From contig NC_135556.1 in NCBI RefSeq assembly GCF_964340395.1, forward strand, positions 26,872,562-26,936,561: DNA of 64,000 nt, read 5' to 3'. Origin of the DNA: Glandiceps talaboti (taxonomy: Eukaryota > Hemichordata > Enteropneusta > Spengelidae). Positions 45,644 through 57,700 of this stretch are shown in pieces; position 1 is the stretch's first letter, and the number at the start of each line of letters is the position of its first letter. A model generated the notes under the pieces. It was not told where the DNA came from. It saw only the letters and a list, made by a program, of their open reading frames with translations, and ran no database searches. Both the position numbers and the translations under genes were made by a program.

Positions 45644-45745
45644 TTTTTATACCAAACATCACAGTCTGATGAAAGCGTACAGAAAACTGACGAAACTTCT
45701 CGACGCGATTGCTCATCTTCTATGGAAATCCTGAAAGTTCGAGAA
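45644..45745 (-). promoter_or_regulatory. Heat-shock promoter: TATA box and two heat-shock elements
   Basis: Upstream of the small heat-shock gene (minus strand) lie a TATAAAAA box at about 45644-45651 and two heat-shock elements. The distal one (45733-45745) is GAA-AG-TTC-GA-GAA, a perfect three-unit site. The proximal one (45692-45704) is GAA-AC-TTC-TC-GAC, with one mismatch in the third unit. Spacing to the TATA box is about 40-95 bp, the usual range for HSF-driven genes. Confidence 0.8.
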
Positions 45746-45759
45746 ACACTGTTTGTAGT

Positions 45760-46789
45760 TTATTACCTCCAATAGAGGGAAGCCCATACAAGTTATCATC
45801 ATGGTTGGTTATGGTGCACGTCGACGGGTCCTGAAAAAAACAGCGCCCCCTTTAACAAATAAAATTCATTACTTTGTTTTATTTTCATTTGAATTGTAGT
45901 ATATGCGAACGTACATAGTACATTCATGTGTGTCATGAGCGTTGTGTTATTGTAAAGACGAAATTTTAATATTAAGGGGTGATAAACTGCAATGTTTCTC
46001 GAACGAATGAAGGCGATAACTGTGCAACGTTTCCGCAATAGGCTACAACTTCTATTTTTCATTTCGATAATGTAATTAACTGACAAATCGCCTTACGCTA
46101 TAATCACATGATTTGTGTGTTCATACTTGTTGATGCCGCTAAATTATAGCCGTTTGATCATTTTAAATTTGTTTCCATTCAGAATTAGATTACCGTCAAA
46201 GAAATTAGAGAAAGTACGATTATTGTTTTATGTGCCGGCATTCCAGAAAATAAAAAAGTTTGCTGAATATGAACAAAATTAGAAAAATGCATATACATAG
46301 TCATGTCCCATTGCGACTTTGAAGAGTAGGCCTCTAACGCAACTAGGCCTAACAGACAATGTTCATTCTCAAGTTTTGAAGCTTGAAGTTCGAGTTTACC
46401 GCTTGAACCTTTCGAATATATAGTATAATTAGGACTACTTCGAAAAAAAAAGCTTCTAAGGTGCAAAAGTGGTCATAAATACTGACGCCATCTGTGTACT
46501 ACATATAAAAGTTTAAATTTGGTGTTTCCTTGCAATTGCTCGAAAATTATGTGATCTGAAATATATCATTAATGATATAGTCTTCGTGTAGGGTATTATT
46601 GGTGGTGACTGCCGTAATAGGTATGCCCATTGAAATAGAATGACACGACATATCTTACAGTAGTCTACAACAACTGTACATAGCCCGATCTGTTCACATT
46701 CTCATTATGAATCCCAATTTGTGGAAAAAGTAGTTAGTGTGACTTGTTACTGTCATCCACCCATCCATCCATCCATCCATCCATCCATA

Positions 46790-46848
<59 letters not shown>

Positions 46849-47363
46849 CAAACAAACAAACAAACAAACAAACAAACAAACAAACAAATTTATAAAGCGC
46901 CAGACTCCAGAGCAATGTTTTGGTCACTCGTGGAGTATGATATACGCATATATTAATAATAGCGACAATTTATTAATTTCCACGCCATGGTGTATTTGAA
47001 CCATGTACTTAAGCCGCATTTTGGCTTTGCAACGAATTAGATGTGCACAAATAATCTTCCACTTTGTAACTCTGTTACTTCTGTGGCACATCATCAAAAC
47101 ATTGCATTGTATATGTCATTGTTGGCAATAGTCGGAGTAAAAGTGCTACAAATAGATCTTAACCTCAGACTTCTCTACTGCTTACTTGGATTCAGATCTC
47201 TGCCTATAGTAATCTGATCACTTACACAATTAAAGGGTTTTCTTGGAGATGAATTGTTCGACTCTAGATCATTAGGCTACTAATCAATGATTTCATAAAA
47301 TGCACGTACGCTATAGCTAGAATAGATATTCAACGATGGGCAAAACTTATCAAAAGAAGAAGA
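45760..47363. other. Intergenic DNA with tetranucleotide tract
   Basis: No gene recognised. At 46753-46889 a CCAT, then ATCA, then AAAC tetranucleotide array abuts TTTATAAAGCGCCAGACTCC, which resembles the 3' tail of a short interspersed element read backwards. The remainder is unique AT-rich DNA. Confidence 0.5.
46753..46889. repeat. CCAT-ATCA-AAAC tetranucleotide array
   Basis: Three tetranucleotide blocks in series, each differing from the next by one base step, next to TTTATAAAGCGCC, a likely interspersed-element tail. Confidence 0.9.
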
Positions 47364-48053
47364 TTTTGATTTTTCACATGAAACTTTATTCACATGATAA
47401 AAATTATTTACAGATTGAATTCAATATGTACACATCAATTGAGTGAAATGAACTACAATCGATTCATTGCAAATAGAGTAAAATTAAAAAGAAAAACAAT
47501 ATTAATATCATTTGGTGGCACAGGGAACATTTCGAAGATTGATGTATATGATGATCACGCAGTGTACACTTCGATCGGATTGATGTAAACGATGCCCCCT
47601 TATTGTTCCATGGTACTATATTATACACCAGTTTTTTGTTGTTTTACTTCTTCTGTAAACAAACAGAGTGGTAAGTCTGTGTGACCCTGCCGACCATTAG
47701 GCTGACTGTAGTGACAATTAGGATTAATTCAAAGGTGTGGCCAGGGGCAAGGGGAGAGAACAAATCCCAACATGTCGGCACAGCCTCGTGAGGAGTACGA
47801 TGCCCAGAGCTTTATCTGGTCAAGGCAGCAATAGTGAGTGACCTGCACTGAAGAACTGTTAGTGTTATTCAAATTTTCAGTTAACAGCTGATTGGGTTAA
47901 ATTCAACAGGTATCCAGCGCAATTTGTTTTTGCATATAACTGTAATGTGCAGGGCACTCAGACAATTGCTAAGAGTGTGTGCTTGTGTATCATGAGTGTA
48001 TAACGGTTCGTCGAATTCAATGTGATTTAAATATTTGGTTGAGCATCGACGTT

Positions 48054-51000
48054 TTACAGTAGAATGTCCGCGAAGACAAGCTCCCCATTTTTAATTGTAG
48101 CGAGTGCGTCATTATTACACCAGGTATTTACAAATGCATTAGTACGCGTGGACATTTTATAGTGAATATACTCGTTTAATATGCGGTTTCTCAAGCGCGA
48201 TTTGAAGAATTTATTGACATCAATGTTTGAAGTATTGGTTTCGTTATTTATGACTTTTCTTCTCGTTATGTGAATGGTGATTTTAGCGGTGGTCAAAATG
48301 TAACTGAGGAGTGCATGCGTGTCTTTATCTATACGATCTGTTTGGAATGGTGGGCCGAGGATAAACCACCAGTGGAAGTTCTTTTCAACTTTTCCAACGA
48401 GGTTATGCCAAATTCTGCGAACAAGTTTGAAAAGAGGCGTTAAACGTGTACATTCGAGAAAGATATGAAGAAGTTCATCTTTATTTCCACAAAAAGGGCA
48501 GTTCGAAGAGGTGGTGATACCTAGGTGATGCATGAATGTGCCAGTGGCATACGCTCCGTGTAGTATGCGCCATTGTAGGTCGGCTTCAAGTTTTGGGGTG
48601 GGGTTTATGTAACATAATTTATAGTTTGGTTTGACATTAGTTGGCAGAGATAAGATGTCTCTCCACACTGTGTCGAGACGGTTGCGATTGTTAGCGTGGT
48701 AATTTATTGTGACGATGCTTTTATAAATTGCTCCTTTTGTTAATTTATAAAGGGGGCAATTAATTAGAATGTCATTGTCAGGATCTGCGAAGGTTAGTTC
48801 AAAGTAATCAGAGGGAGAATATTTGATTGTGAAGTCGACGTTTTGTTTGAATGATATTTCTATTTTTTCTTTCCATTCAGCCGGAATGGAATTGTGTGTG
48901 GTTTCGATGGTTCTTTCGAGAAGTCTTTTAGAATATATAGATATTCTATTGTGTAGCTGGTCAGCTGATTTCCAGGTCCTATTTAAAGGGTCAATTAAGT
49001 CGCCAATTTTAGATATCCCAGCATCAATGAAGCATTGAAGAGAGAGGGGTTCGTTACGTACAGCGTGTTTAACTAGGTTGTTGTAAAAAAGGGGTTCTGC
49101 AAGGATATTTTCAATGGTTTGAGGACCGTCCTTTCTGATTATATCATAGCGTTTCCAAGTATTTAGGAGTTCACGATAGAAATCTGGAGTAGGTTCTTTT
49201 ATTTTGGGAATGTTAATAGCGAGAATTTGTTTGCTGTAGTTTAGGTTGTGTATACGTTGGAAGTAGTAGTCAGTGAAGGAGAATGCAGGGTGTTTTAGAT
49301 TAGAGTACAGGTATCTTTGAATATATTGAAGACGATATGCAGCAATACGACTGGGAATATGGATAAGATTGTGTCCACCTTGTTGACGAGGGGTATATAC
49401 AAGTTCAGCCGGGACCCAGTGTTTTCCTTGCCAGAAAAAGTCAAGAAAAGTTTTTTGGACTTCTTGTATAACGTTTAGTGGGGGGCTGAGACAAACTATT
49501 CTGTGGAAAAGTTTAGTGGCAACAAGTTGATTCAAGACAGTGACTCGTCCTTGAAAGGACATTGCCGGTGCAAACCTAGACCACCATGTTAATTTTGATT
49601 TTATTTTCTGAGTGCTTTCTTCCCAATTCTTTTGAATATAATCAGGGGTGTTTCCTAAGGAAGTTCCTAGTATTTTAAGGCCTTTGTTATTCCAGTTTAT
49701 TCCAAGTGGATGGTCTGTTCTGGCTCACCAGGCACCTACCCACAAACCCTTTGATTTGGCAAGATTTATCCGGGCGTTGCTTGCGTGTTCATATATGGAG
49801 AACCATTTTTGTAGTTTTGGAAAGTCGGAATTTTCAGTTATAAACATTTCAATGTCATCGGCGTAAGCAGCAAGCTTTGTCTTGTCGTTTTCGGTGTTGG
49901 GTATTTTAAGGCCTGTAATAGTGCTTTTAGTTCTGATTTTATGAAGGAGTGGTTCAATTGCAATAGTATACAGTTGTCCTGATAAGGCACAACCTTGTCT
50001 TATTCCACGCTGAAATTCAATTGGACTTGTGATTGTGTTATTGACACGGATGACGCTTTCACTGTTAGTATAGAGGAGTTTGATGTATTTCCTGAAGTTT
50101 TGACCGAATCCAAAGCTTTCAAGGGTCTTAAAAAGATATTCGTGGTGAACTCTGTCGAAAGCTTTCTCTTGGTCGAGAGCAATAATGCCAAGTGGATTGT
50201 TTGTTTCGTTGGAATAGGAGATACAATCTCTAACTAGACTGATGTTGTCAAAGATTTGACGATCAGGTATGCAGTAACTTTGATCGATATGAATGATGTC
50301 TCTTAACGCCCCACGGAGACGGAAGGAGAGTGCCTTAGTGAATATTTTATAGTCGGCACATAATAAGCTGACTGGTCTCCAGTTTTTCAACATAGTATTA
50401 TCGCCAGACTTTGGGAGGAGTGTAACAACTGCACGTCTACAAGATATAGGGAGACAACCGTCTACGATTGAGGCCAGAAGCATTTCATGAAGGTCATGCC
50501 CTAGGATTGGCCAGAATTTTTTGTAAAATTCTCCGGGAAGTCCGTCGATACCGGGGCTTTTACCTGTAGCAATATGTTTAAGGGCATTTGTTAGTTCATC
50601 AAAGGACAATTGTTCGTCACAGAGTTCAGTTTTTTCATTACTTAGTTGGGGAAGGTTGTAGAGGATTTCTTTTTGTGCGTTTTGGGAGCAATGTTCAGGT
50701 TTGAAGAGATTTTGATAGAATTCTCTGGTCATGTGGCAGATTTCATTTTTATTTTCGGTTAGAGAATCGTCCGGGCGTTTAAGTTGGGTTAGACTTTTCC
50801 GCTGTCCCTTGTATTTTTCGAGGTCAGAGAAGAACTTAGCGCAAGCGTCAGATTCATGAAGATATCCGTGGCGTGAACGGATGGCTGCTCCTCGCGTTTC
50901 ATTTTGAGTTAAGCCGTCAATAATCTCATTATTTTGTTCATATTTATTGTTAAGTGAAGGGTGTTCTTGGAGGAGGGGTTCAATTCTTTCGTTTTCGAGA

Positions 51001-52001
51001 ATAAGGTTTTGTTTAAGATGTTTTCGTTTGTAAGTTTGTTCTGAACTGTATTGTTTGCTTAATTCTTTTATTTTATGTTTGCCAATGTCCCACCATGATT
51101 GTATAGATTTGAATCTGATTTTTTCAGTTTGCCATTGTTCCCAGAACTGTTTGATTAATTTGTAGTATTCCTCTTCCTCAAGTAGACTAGTATTAAGGCA
51201 CCAGATTGGGTTTTGATTACGTGTGTTTTTCGAGGAGATATTGAGAGTAACAGGAGTATGATCAGAATAGTTGTTAGGTGTGGCAATTGATGTGTTTGCG
51301 ATTTTCGTTGTCAAGGCTTTGTTTATATAGAATGTATCGATGCGTGATTTGCTTTCTCCTCGTTTCCAAGTGTAGTTTTGTTTGTCTTTGTGGAAGTGTC
51401 GCCAGGCGTCGGACAGTTTAAAGCGATGGATTATTGATGCAAGGAGCTGAGAGGATTTTTGGTGGGTTTCGATTTGAGAATTTCTGTCAAGGTCTGCGTT
51501 GAGTGTACAATTAAAGTCTCCTCCAAGAATGATGGTGCCGTTTTCTATGTTGTTGAGGAGATTTTTAAGTTGTTGGAAAAACTTAAAGCGGTCTTCCCCA
51601 TTACTAGGAGCATAGGCGTTAATGAGATGACACGCTTGTTCCTCGATATTGATGTGTAGGTGTAATAGGCGGCCGTTTACAATATTGTTGCAGGATATGA
51701 CTTTGAAACATTTATTTGGTGTGAACATGATAGCTACACCAGCTGAGTTGCTCGTTCCGTGCGAAAAGTAGATAGGTGCACGCCAAACTATTTGCCATTG
51801 AGACTGGTTTTCTTGAACCGAGTGCGTTTCTTGAATGAAATAAAAATCGGCTTTGTGGTTTAGTTTTAGATAGGAGAATACGTTATATCGTTTTAATGTG
51901 TCATGACAACCATTTACATTCCAAGTGATTGCAGAAAGAGCGGTCATAAGCAGTAGAGTAACGGTAAGTTTATGAAATACTTTGTTGAATTTGTAATCCA
52001 T
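48054..52001 (-). pseudogene. Retrotransposon ORF2 (endonuclease-reverse transcriptase), one premature stop
   Basis: The frame runs 52001 to 48054, broken only by a TGA at 49727-49725. After the stop the same frame stays open to the TAA at 48054. N-terminal APE-type endonuclease: WNVNG, QETHS, GGDFNC, RIDTFYIN, SDHTPV. Reverse transcriptase: GKSPGIDGLPGEFYKKFW, NWRPVSLLCADYKI, DQEKAFDRV, RQGCALSGQL and the catalytic AYADD. The C-terminal part has a C-x2-C-x7-H-x4-C finger (CPFCGNKDELLHIFLEC). Its usual job is target-primed reverse transcription. The stop falls between the catalytic domain and the thumb/C-terminal part, so this copy is probably inactive unless read through. Confidence 0.85.
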
Positions 52002-52004
52002 AGA

Positions 52005-53528
52005 CTAGGGATATTTATTGGTTGACATATGGGTCTTTCTACTCTGATGTAGTCTAACAAGTATTTTTTGAACTCTTGATTTCTGTTGACTGGTTATTAA
52101 AGAGGATCTACGTAAGTGTTGGAAAGATTTAATCAGGATTGTCGTGTCCTGACAATAATCATTACATCTTTCCAGAATTTTTTTGGATCCTTTTATTTCT
52201 TCAAGAAATTCCATAAGTGCAGTTGATCGTATTAATTTGCTTTCGGATATTTCTGAGATATCTGACAATTCTGATGTTAAGGATTCGTTGTCCTGGTCTG
52301 ATAATTGGCTTAGTGCATCAAACGAGTTATGTGTGTTTACTTGGATATCATCTATTGTAGTTTGCGAGTCATAGAAGAGTTCTTGTGTGGGGTTGATATC
52401 GGAAAAAGGCGTTTCAGAAATAACCAAAGATGGGGAAGGGGCGGGAGAAGACGAGGAAGAAGGGTAGTTGAAGGAAAAGGAGAAATTGGGAATGGAGGAG
52501 AGGGAAGGGGAAGGAGGGGTTCGTACCCTCTCTTCAACGTTGTTGTCATTGGATTCTTGGGTGTTGTCGTTGGTTTTGCCGTCATGATCTGTTTCAGCTG
52601 TCGTTGTTTGTTCGACGTGTTTGTCTTTGTGTTTGTGTTTGTCACTAGATGTTTTGTTGGTACACTGAATATCTTTTGAATGCACGCTATCTTCAACAGG
52701 TGTGTTTGTGTTGTTTGCATCGTCAGTATCAGTTTCAACACCATTTGGTGCAGGAATTTCGCTGACACCTTGGGATGAATCATTACCATTTGTATTGTCA
52801 TTGTCGTTGTCGTTGTTCGTTGTTTCACATGTTTCAGCTGGTATTATTTGAACGTTATTTGTATTTTCGTTACCCTCTGTGTTATTTGGTTCAGTTTCCA
52901 TGTTTTCTGTAGATTTATCGATATTGGCGTTATTTTCGTTATTTGATGTGTCTATTTTGTATGGACAATTTTTACGTATATGTCCTTTATTACCACACCC
53001 AAAGCACCGCAATTCGTCCATGGAAACATATATAGCGTATACACGTTCTTCATGTTTGACTTGTATTACTCCATTCAGTGGAACATCAGTATTCATAAGA
53101 ATGTACACTTGTCGTCTAAAGGACATTACGTGTTTCAATTCTTCGTTTTTACAACCAAGTGGAATTGCCCGTGGAGTGCTAACAATTCTACCAAACTTCC
53201 ATAGCTCATGTTCAATAGTTTCGTTTGGAATAAATGGGGGTACATTTGATAGTATAAGTTTTACTGCTGGTTTAACCATGTGTTCGACCGCTACCATTTC
53301 TTCGTCAATGGCGAAACTGTTTGAAACCATTTTTTCCACGTCATCAAGGGTTGACAGGAAAACTATGACTGCCTTATTCATTCTGGAAGCAGCAATAATG
53401 TTACCGGGACCTATAATTTTTGCTATCTCCTCAACATAACGCCATGTAGGAGCACCTTCAATATTGCTGCATCTTATAGCATGTTTACGGGTCATGTCAC
53501 TAAACCGAAGGGCTCCGCAGGTGGCCAT
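52005..53528 (-). CDS. Retrotransposon ORF1 (nucleic-acid-binding, CCHC zinc knuckle)
   Basis: 507 residues from the ATG at 53528. The frame is open 38 codons further upstream, but this Met has a good context and starts the conserved part. The N-terminal half looks RRM-like (VIVFLSTLDDVEKMV; VKLILSNVPPFIPNETI). One zinc knuckle follows, C-x2-C-x4-H-x4-C (CFGCGNKGHIRKNC). The C-terminal half is Asn/Thr/Asp/Ser-rich and then Ser/Pro-rich. In the L1/Tx1 group this protein coats the element RNA. It ends with TAG, and ORF2 begins one codon later in the same frame. Confidence 0.85.
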   Translation of the reverse strand: MATCGALRFSDMTRKHAIRCSNIEGAPTWRYVEEIAKIIGPGNIIAASRMNKAVIVFLSTLDDVEKMVSNSFAIDEEMVAVEHMVKPAVKLILSNVPPFIPNETIEHELWKFGRIVSTPRAIPLGCKNEELKHVMSFRRQVYILMNTDVPLNGVIQVKHEERVYAIYVSMDELRCFGCGNKGHIRKNCPYKIDTSNNENNANIDKSTENMETEPNNTEGNENTNNVQIIPAETCETTNNDNDNDNTNGNDSSQGVSEIPAPNGVETDTDDANNTNTPVEDSVHSKDIQCTNKTSSDKHKHKDKHVEQTTTAETDHDGKTNDNTQESNDNNVEERVRTPPSPSLSSIPNFSFSFNYPSSSSSPAPSPSLVISETPFSDINPTQELFYDSQTTIDDIQVNTHNSFDALSQLSDQDNESLTSELSDISEISESKLIRSTALMEFLEEIKGSKKILERCNDYCQDTTILIKSFQHLRRSSLITSQQKSRVQKILVRLHQSRKTHMSTNKYP

Positions 53529-53740
53529 TTTGCCCACCCACGGGAAGCCGGTTGTGACGGAAAGGAAGGTGACAAAAAACACACTACAACTACCACTGGA
53601 AGTGAAAATACTCGACTCAGTGGTGTTATAGAACGTACTCACAACAATCTGTGTCCTTTAGAGGTAAAATGGGCTTCTGTATCAGGAGTAAACCAGTACG
53701 ATTGTGGAGCGTCTTCTAAACACGTCCGTCCAATATGGCG

Positions 53741-53830
53741 GAAGAAGAAGAAGAAGAAGAAGAAGAAGAAGAAGAAGAAGAAGAAGAAGAAGAAGAAGAA
53801 GAAGAAGAAGAAGAAGAAGAAGAAGAAGAA
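53741..53830. repeat. GAA/TTC microsatellite at the 5' border of the LINE
   Basis: Thirty perfect GAA units directly next to the retrotransposon 5' end. The poly-Glu, poly-Arg, poly-Lys, poly-Leu and poly-Ser frames here are artefacts. Confidence 0.97.
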
Positions 53831-53850
53831 AAGGGATTTCTGACTCGCTC

Positions 53851-53960
53851 ACACACACACACATGTGCACACACACAAACAAACAAACAAACAGACAGAC
53901 AGACAAACAAACAAACAAACAAACAAACAAACAAACAAACAAACAAACAAACAAACAACA
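53851..53960. repeat. CA, AAAC and AGAC microsatellites
   Basis: A short CA tract, then AAAC units interrupted by three AGAC units, right of the GAA array. Confidence 0.95.
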
Positions 53961-54766
53961 CCAAAAGTAGTGAAAACAAACTGTCAAATGCTATTATATA
54001 GGCAGGGCTACTACTAATAGGCTGGATGTAAGAGCAAAGACATGATCATGGTTCCTGAATACTTAGGTATTCACCACAAAACTGACGTTGAGTCGGTTTT
54101 TGCTATCTACAATTTTCAATTTCATCCAGAATTGTTCGGAATTTAGATGATCAGTGATGCATATTCATCTTCTCCCCGTCAAACTCCGAGTCATAAAACG
54201 ACACCATCGTTGAAAGCGGTTATAACACACCTGAACGTCAATAATTGATTGCGGTATCTCTTTGATGAAGATTCATGATCCATCCGTAACCAAGGACAAC
54301 TGTGTGCGTTGTTCGGAATCCCACACAAGAGAGCATGGCAGGTCGAGGCCACACGAGAGCTCCTCCCAATATACAGTGACGTCATACAATTTGCTTTACC
54401 GTAAAATTCAAGCTGTGGCTGTCGTTATAATGTAACATTATGGTCTAATAAATTCTTTGAAAAGCCTACAGTTAACGTAGCTTTGAAATTATCACAGTGT
54501 CTGCATGTTTTCTGCGCTGGGTTTTATTTTTTTTTATAAAACACCTACCTACCACGACCTTGTGATGTGGGTGGAGTCCATATTTTCCGCGATACTCATT
54601 GAATATTCATAACGTCTAATCATCATAAAGTGGTTCCGCTGCGCTTTCGTCATCGAACTAGTCATCGCGCGCAGCTGTGATCCACTAATACCACAGGACA
54701 AGGGTTGCCCCCACTTCAGTCATATTTTAATGTACAGATTGTATAATAATAGGCTTATTTTTAACC
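53961..54766. other. Upstream region of the GRXCR1-like gene
   Basis: No exon recognised. The probable promoter and 5' UTR lie here. GTATAATAAT at 54741-54750 is a weak TATA-like candidate close to the start codon. I cannot place the transcription start. Confidence 0.3.
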
Positions 54767-57700
54767 ATGGCAAGCAGTACGAAACGTCACGGTTTTATGA
54801 GTAATATATTCAGTGGTAGGCAGAGCTTCAAAGTGAAGGCATTACAAGTCGAGTTCGAAGATATGAAGTCCAACACGAAGGGAAACCCAACGATGCCTGT
54901 GGTGATGGAAGAAGGGCTCGTAAACGGTGTAAACGGACATGGGCATGGAGAGGATATAGAGTTTGCAATTCCAGCCAAATACCCAAAGAAAGTGTATTTT
55001 GTTACAGAAAACGACCATAAACACAGTGAGGACGAACATGCAGGTCGATTTGTCGGTAGGCGTGGATTGAAATCGACTCACGACGAAGAAGACATCATTA
55101 GCGTCAACGGGACGGTCCGCGGGGTGAAAAATCGTGTCCGAGCTGGAGTCACTCAATTTGAATTTAGGCCACTACTTTCAACATCAAGCAGGGCAAGTAT
55201 TTCTCACTTTTCAAACTTATACTTCATATACATGTAAACATTCCCATATTCTTCACCTGCACAACGGATCCACAATACACGATACGATCCAGGTGCACGG
55301 TGCAGTGCGGTGATAGACGGGGTCCGATACAACCGAATGACGGAATGTTCAACTTCTTGTCGTTCGGACAGGTAACGTTATTTTAATTTTCATAGCGCTA
55401 CATTTTGCAAGTTCTCTTTTTTTCTGTCAATTATTTTTTTCCTTGGCATCTCTCTATTATCATACTTTGTTATCTATCTTGGACTCGGATGTATTCTAAC
55501 TTAGGTGCATATTTTTGTAATTTCCATACGGTGTGTGTGTGTGTGTGTGTGTACACACACTTGGTTTTCGTATCGTGACGTTGAACTCAGAATAAACCCT
55601 CTGTCCGGCGTACACTCATAAAACGTAGCGGTTTGTATATTTTTTCAAGAGCTGTGTTTTCAGTTCGGTGGTTGTACATTTAGTGCTCGGTTAATCAATT
55701 GTTCTTTGAGCGTCTTTAGGCGATGACCGTATCTTGAGTGCAACACGTAAATGCTAAAAACGGGAGAGATACGGTGAATGTATGGATACAAGTCTTGTGT
55801 TGACATTGTTGTCTCAACGATCGCCGCGAGGTGAGAGCAGAGTGAGTGGTTCAAGTCTGCACCTGTTGTGTTATGGTTTCGTTGTCCTCATGAATATTTC
55901 ATGAGGTTGGTAACGCAAGACGTTCGTTCGTCTGCGTGTTCTGAGTTACCATGTCTTGCCGAAATAAATTTTTCTAACGACACATTATATTTAAAATCCA
56001 AAAATTCTACATTACTTTTACCAGCCATACGAATTAAAAGTCTTTGCATTGAAAACTTGGAAAAGTCACAGAGTATCAGTACACAACAAACAACATTGGT
56101 AATAAGGTAGAACTATAACTAGTATAAACTGCTAGTCAACGCTAAGATTAAGAAAAAGTATCACTGATTGAACAAACATTGTTACTCTATCATGTCTAAA
56201 CAGTCTATGGTGCATGTTCTAACAGTGCATTCACAAGAAGTACATGTAGAGTACCTGTGTAGAAATTTAGTAATGTAAAAATTATCTTCATTTTATTTTA
56301 GACAATAACAAATCAATATAAAACCATGTCCACACAATTGATTTATTTACTGTGCATTGTGTATGATGACTAACAATACATGAGACATAATGTAGGGATG
56401 TAAAGTTCCTTTGTGTGAAAGCAGACCTCCACCCAGAATATTGTGAATATGTGTCCGTCTCAGAGTTCCGGAATCTGGCACCTTAGTCAGAGAATAGCAA
56501 CTCCACCCAGTGCAGTAACACCTCATAGCCAAGATGAAAGAAAGAAAATGTGTGCTTTAGATAAAGAATGATATGTTTAGTTGTTGATTTATGATTAACA
56601 TGTAGCACAACTGTTAGAATAAATATATTAGTCTTGGCATTGATAGTTCTCAACTTCTGAAATCATTGTCAAGATAAATATTGTTAATTTGAATGATTTG
56701 AAGGTAAATAAATAACATGGTTTAAGTTAACAAATCAGATTCTATTGATTGGATGGGTGGAGGGAAAGGGGGAGGGGTTTCTGTATGTTGCTGTGGAAGT
56801 AGAAATATGTTAGATTTAAAACCATTTTATGCTTTTGTCAACAGGTAATATTACCATAAATATGACATTCTTTTTATGTGAAGGGACAGTATTACTGTGC
56901 TGATAGATAAATTTGAGTAATCTTTAGAGTAAACATTTGAAAACCAGGTTCCATCAAATAAGTATGTGGTGTCCTGAATATAGTGTGAGTTGTCAGTGAG
57001 GTAGAAATTGATGTGGACTACCATAGCTTATACGGGTTCAAAAATTTCGTAGGAATTTCCAACTGGTATTATTTGTGTGACATTTATGATAGCAGAAATA
57101 TTTTTGTTATGCAGTTGGAAGTTGATGCGAAGTTGACATGTACTTGAAAAGAAAGAAAACACACACACTGTATTTTATCATTTATCAATCACTTGGTATA
57201 TTTGAACACACCTACAATGTAAACTTTGAATGCTGTTACCTTGAAGGAGATTGATGATAAGGAATGAGTCATTTGTAGCCCAGGCTGATGTTGACCCTTA
57301 ACCCCCTCCACCCAATATCTTGAAGTGTGCTTCCAAACACATCATACCATATAAAAATTCTCACCATAGACTCCTAGTACATGAATCACTTCTCTGTCCA
57401 GGCACAGAAAGTAATAAATTTGGTCTCATACAAGCTAGTAGGAAAAGCCAATCAGTATTTAAGAATTCTTACATTGAGAAATATGATATTATGTCAAGTG
57501 GATATATATTGAATGTCTGTTACAACAAAGAAAACAGAAGCAGAAGTAGAGTTCCTCATTGCCATTGGGTAATTACTTTCCTCATAAAAAAGTTTTTTAA
57601 ACAACTTCCCTGCAGCGAATTTCATTCTTATGCTTGAAATTCTAAATGTAATTTTTTCAATAGATTATACCCTTGTTCTGTTTATGGCATTTGATCACAG

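Larger units (their letters stand above)
47364..53740 (-). mobile_element. Near full-length Tx1/L1-like non-LTR retrotransposon
   Basis: On the minus strand: 5' end at about 53740, ORF1, ORF2 (endonuclease and reverse transcriptase) and a 3' UTR of about 690 bp. An AATAAA lies at 47390-47385, and the element ends about 21 bases later. The 5' side abuts 30 pure GAA/TTC units (53741-53830), and the 3' side abuts a short GAAGAAGA at 47356-47363. No other target duplication is visible. Both ORFs are open apart from one stop in ORF2, so the insertion is fairly young. The clade call rests on the protein motifs and the CCHC-containing ORF1. Confidence 0.88.

Noticed and set aside
48054-49562. 502-codon frame as a separate gene
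   Set aside because: It is the same frame as the upstream endonuclease/RT and carries the C-terminal part of ORF2. Only one TGA separates them.
53704-54001. Several long frames of poly-Glu, poly-Arg, poly-Lys, poly-Leu and Thr-Asn-Lys repeats
   Set aside because: They are translations of the GAA and AAAC microsatellites.
55868-56110. 80-codon plus-strand frame in the GRXCR1 intron
   Set aside because: No domain, no splice sites in a usable phase, and average intron composition.
57320-57637. 105-codon frame as an extra GRXCR1 exon
   Set aside because: The flanking splice sites do not give phase 0 at both ends, and the exons at 54767 and 58426 already join with the expected GRXCR1 spacing.
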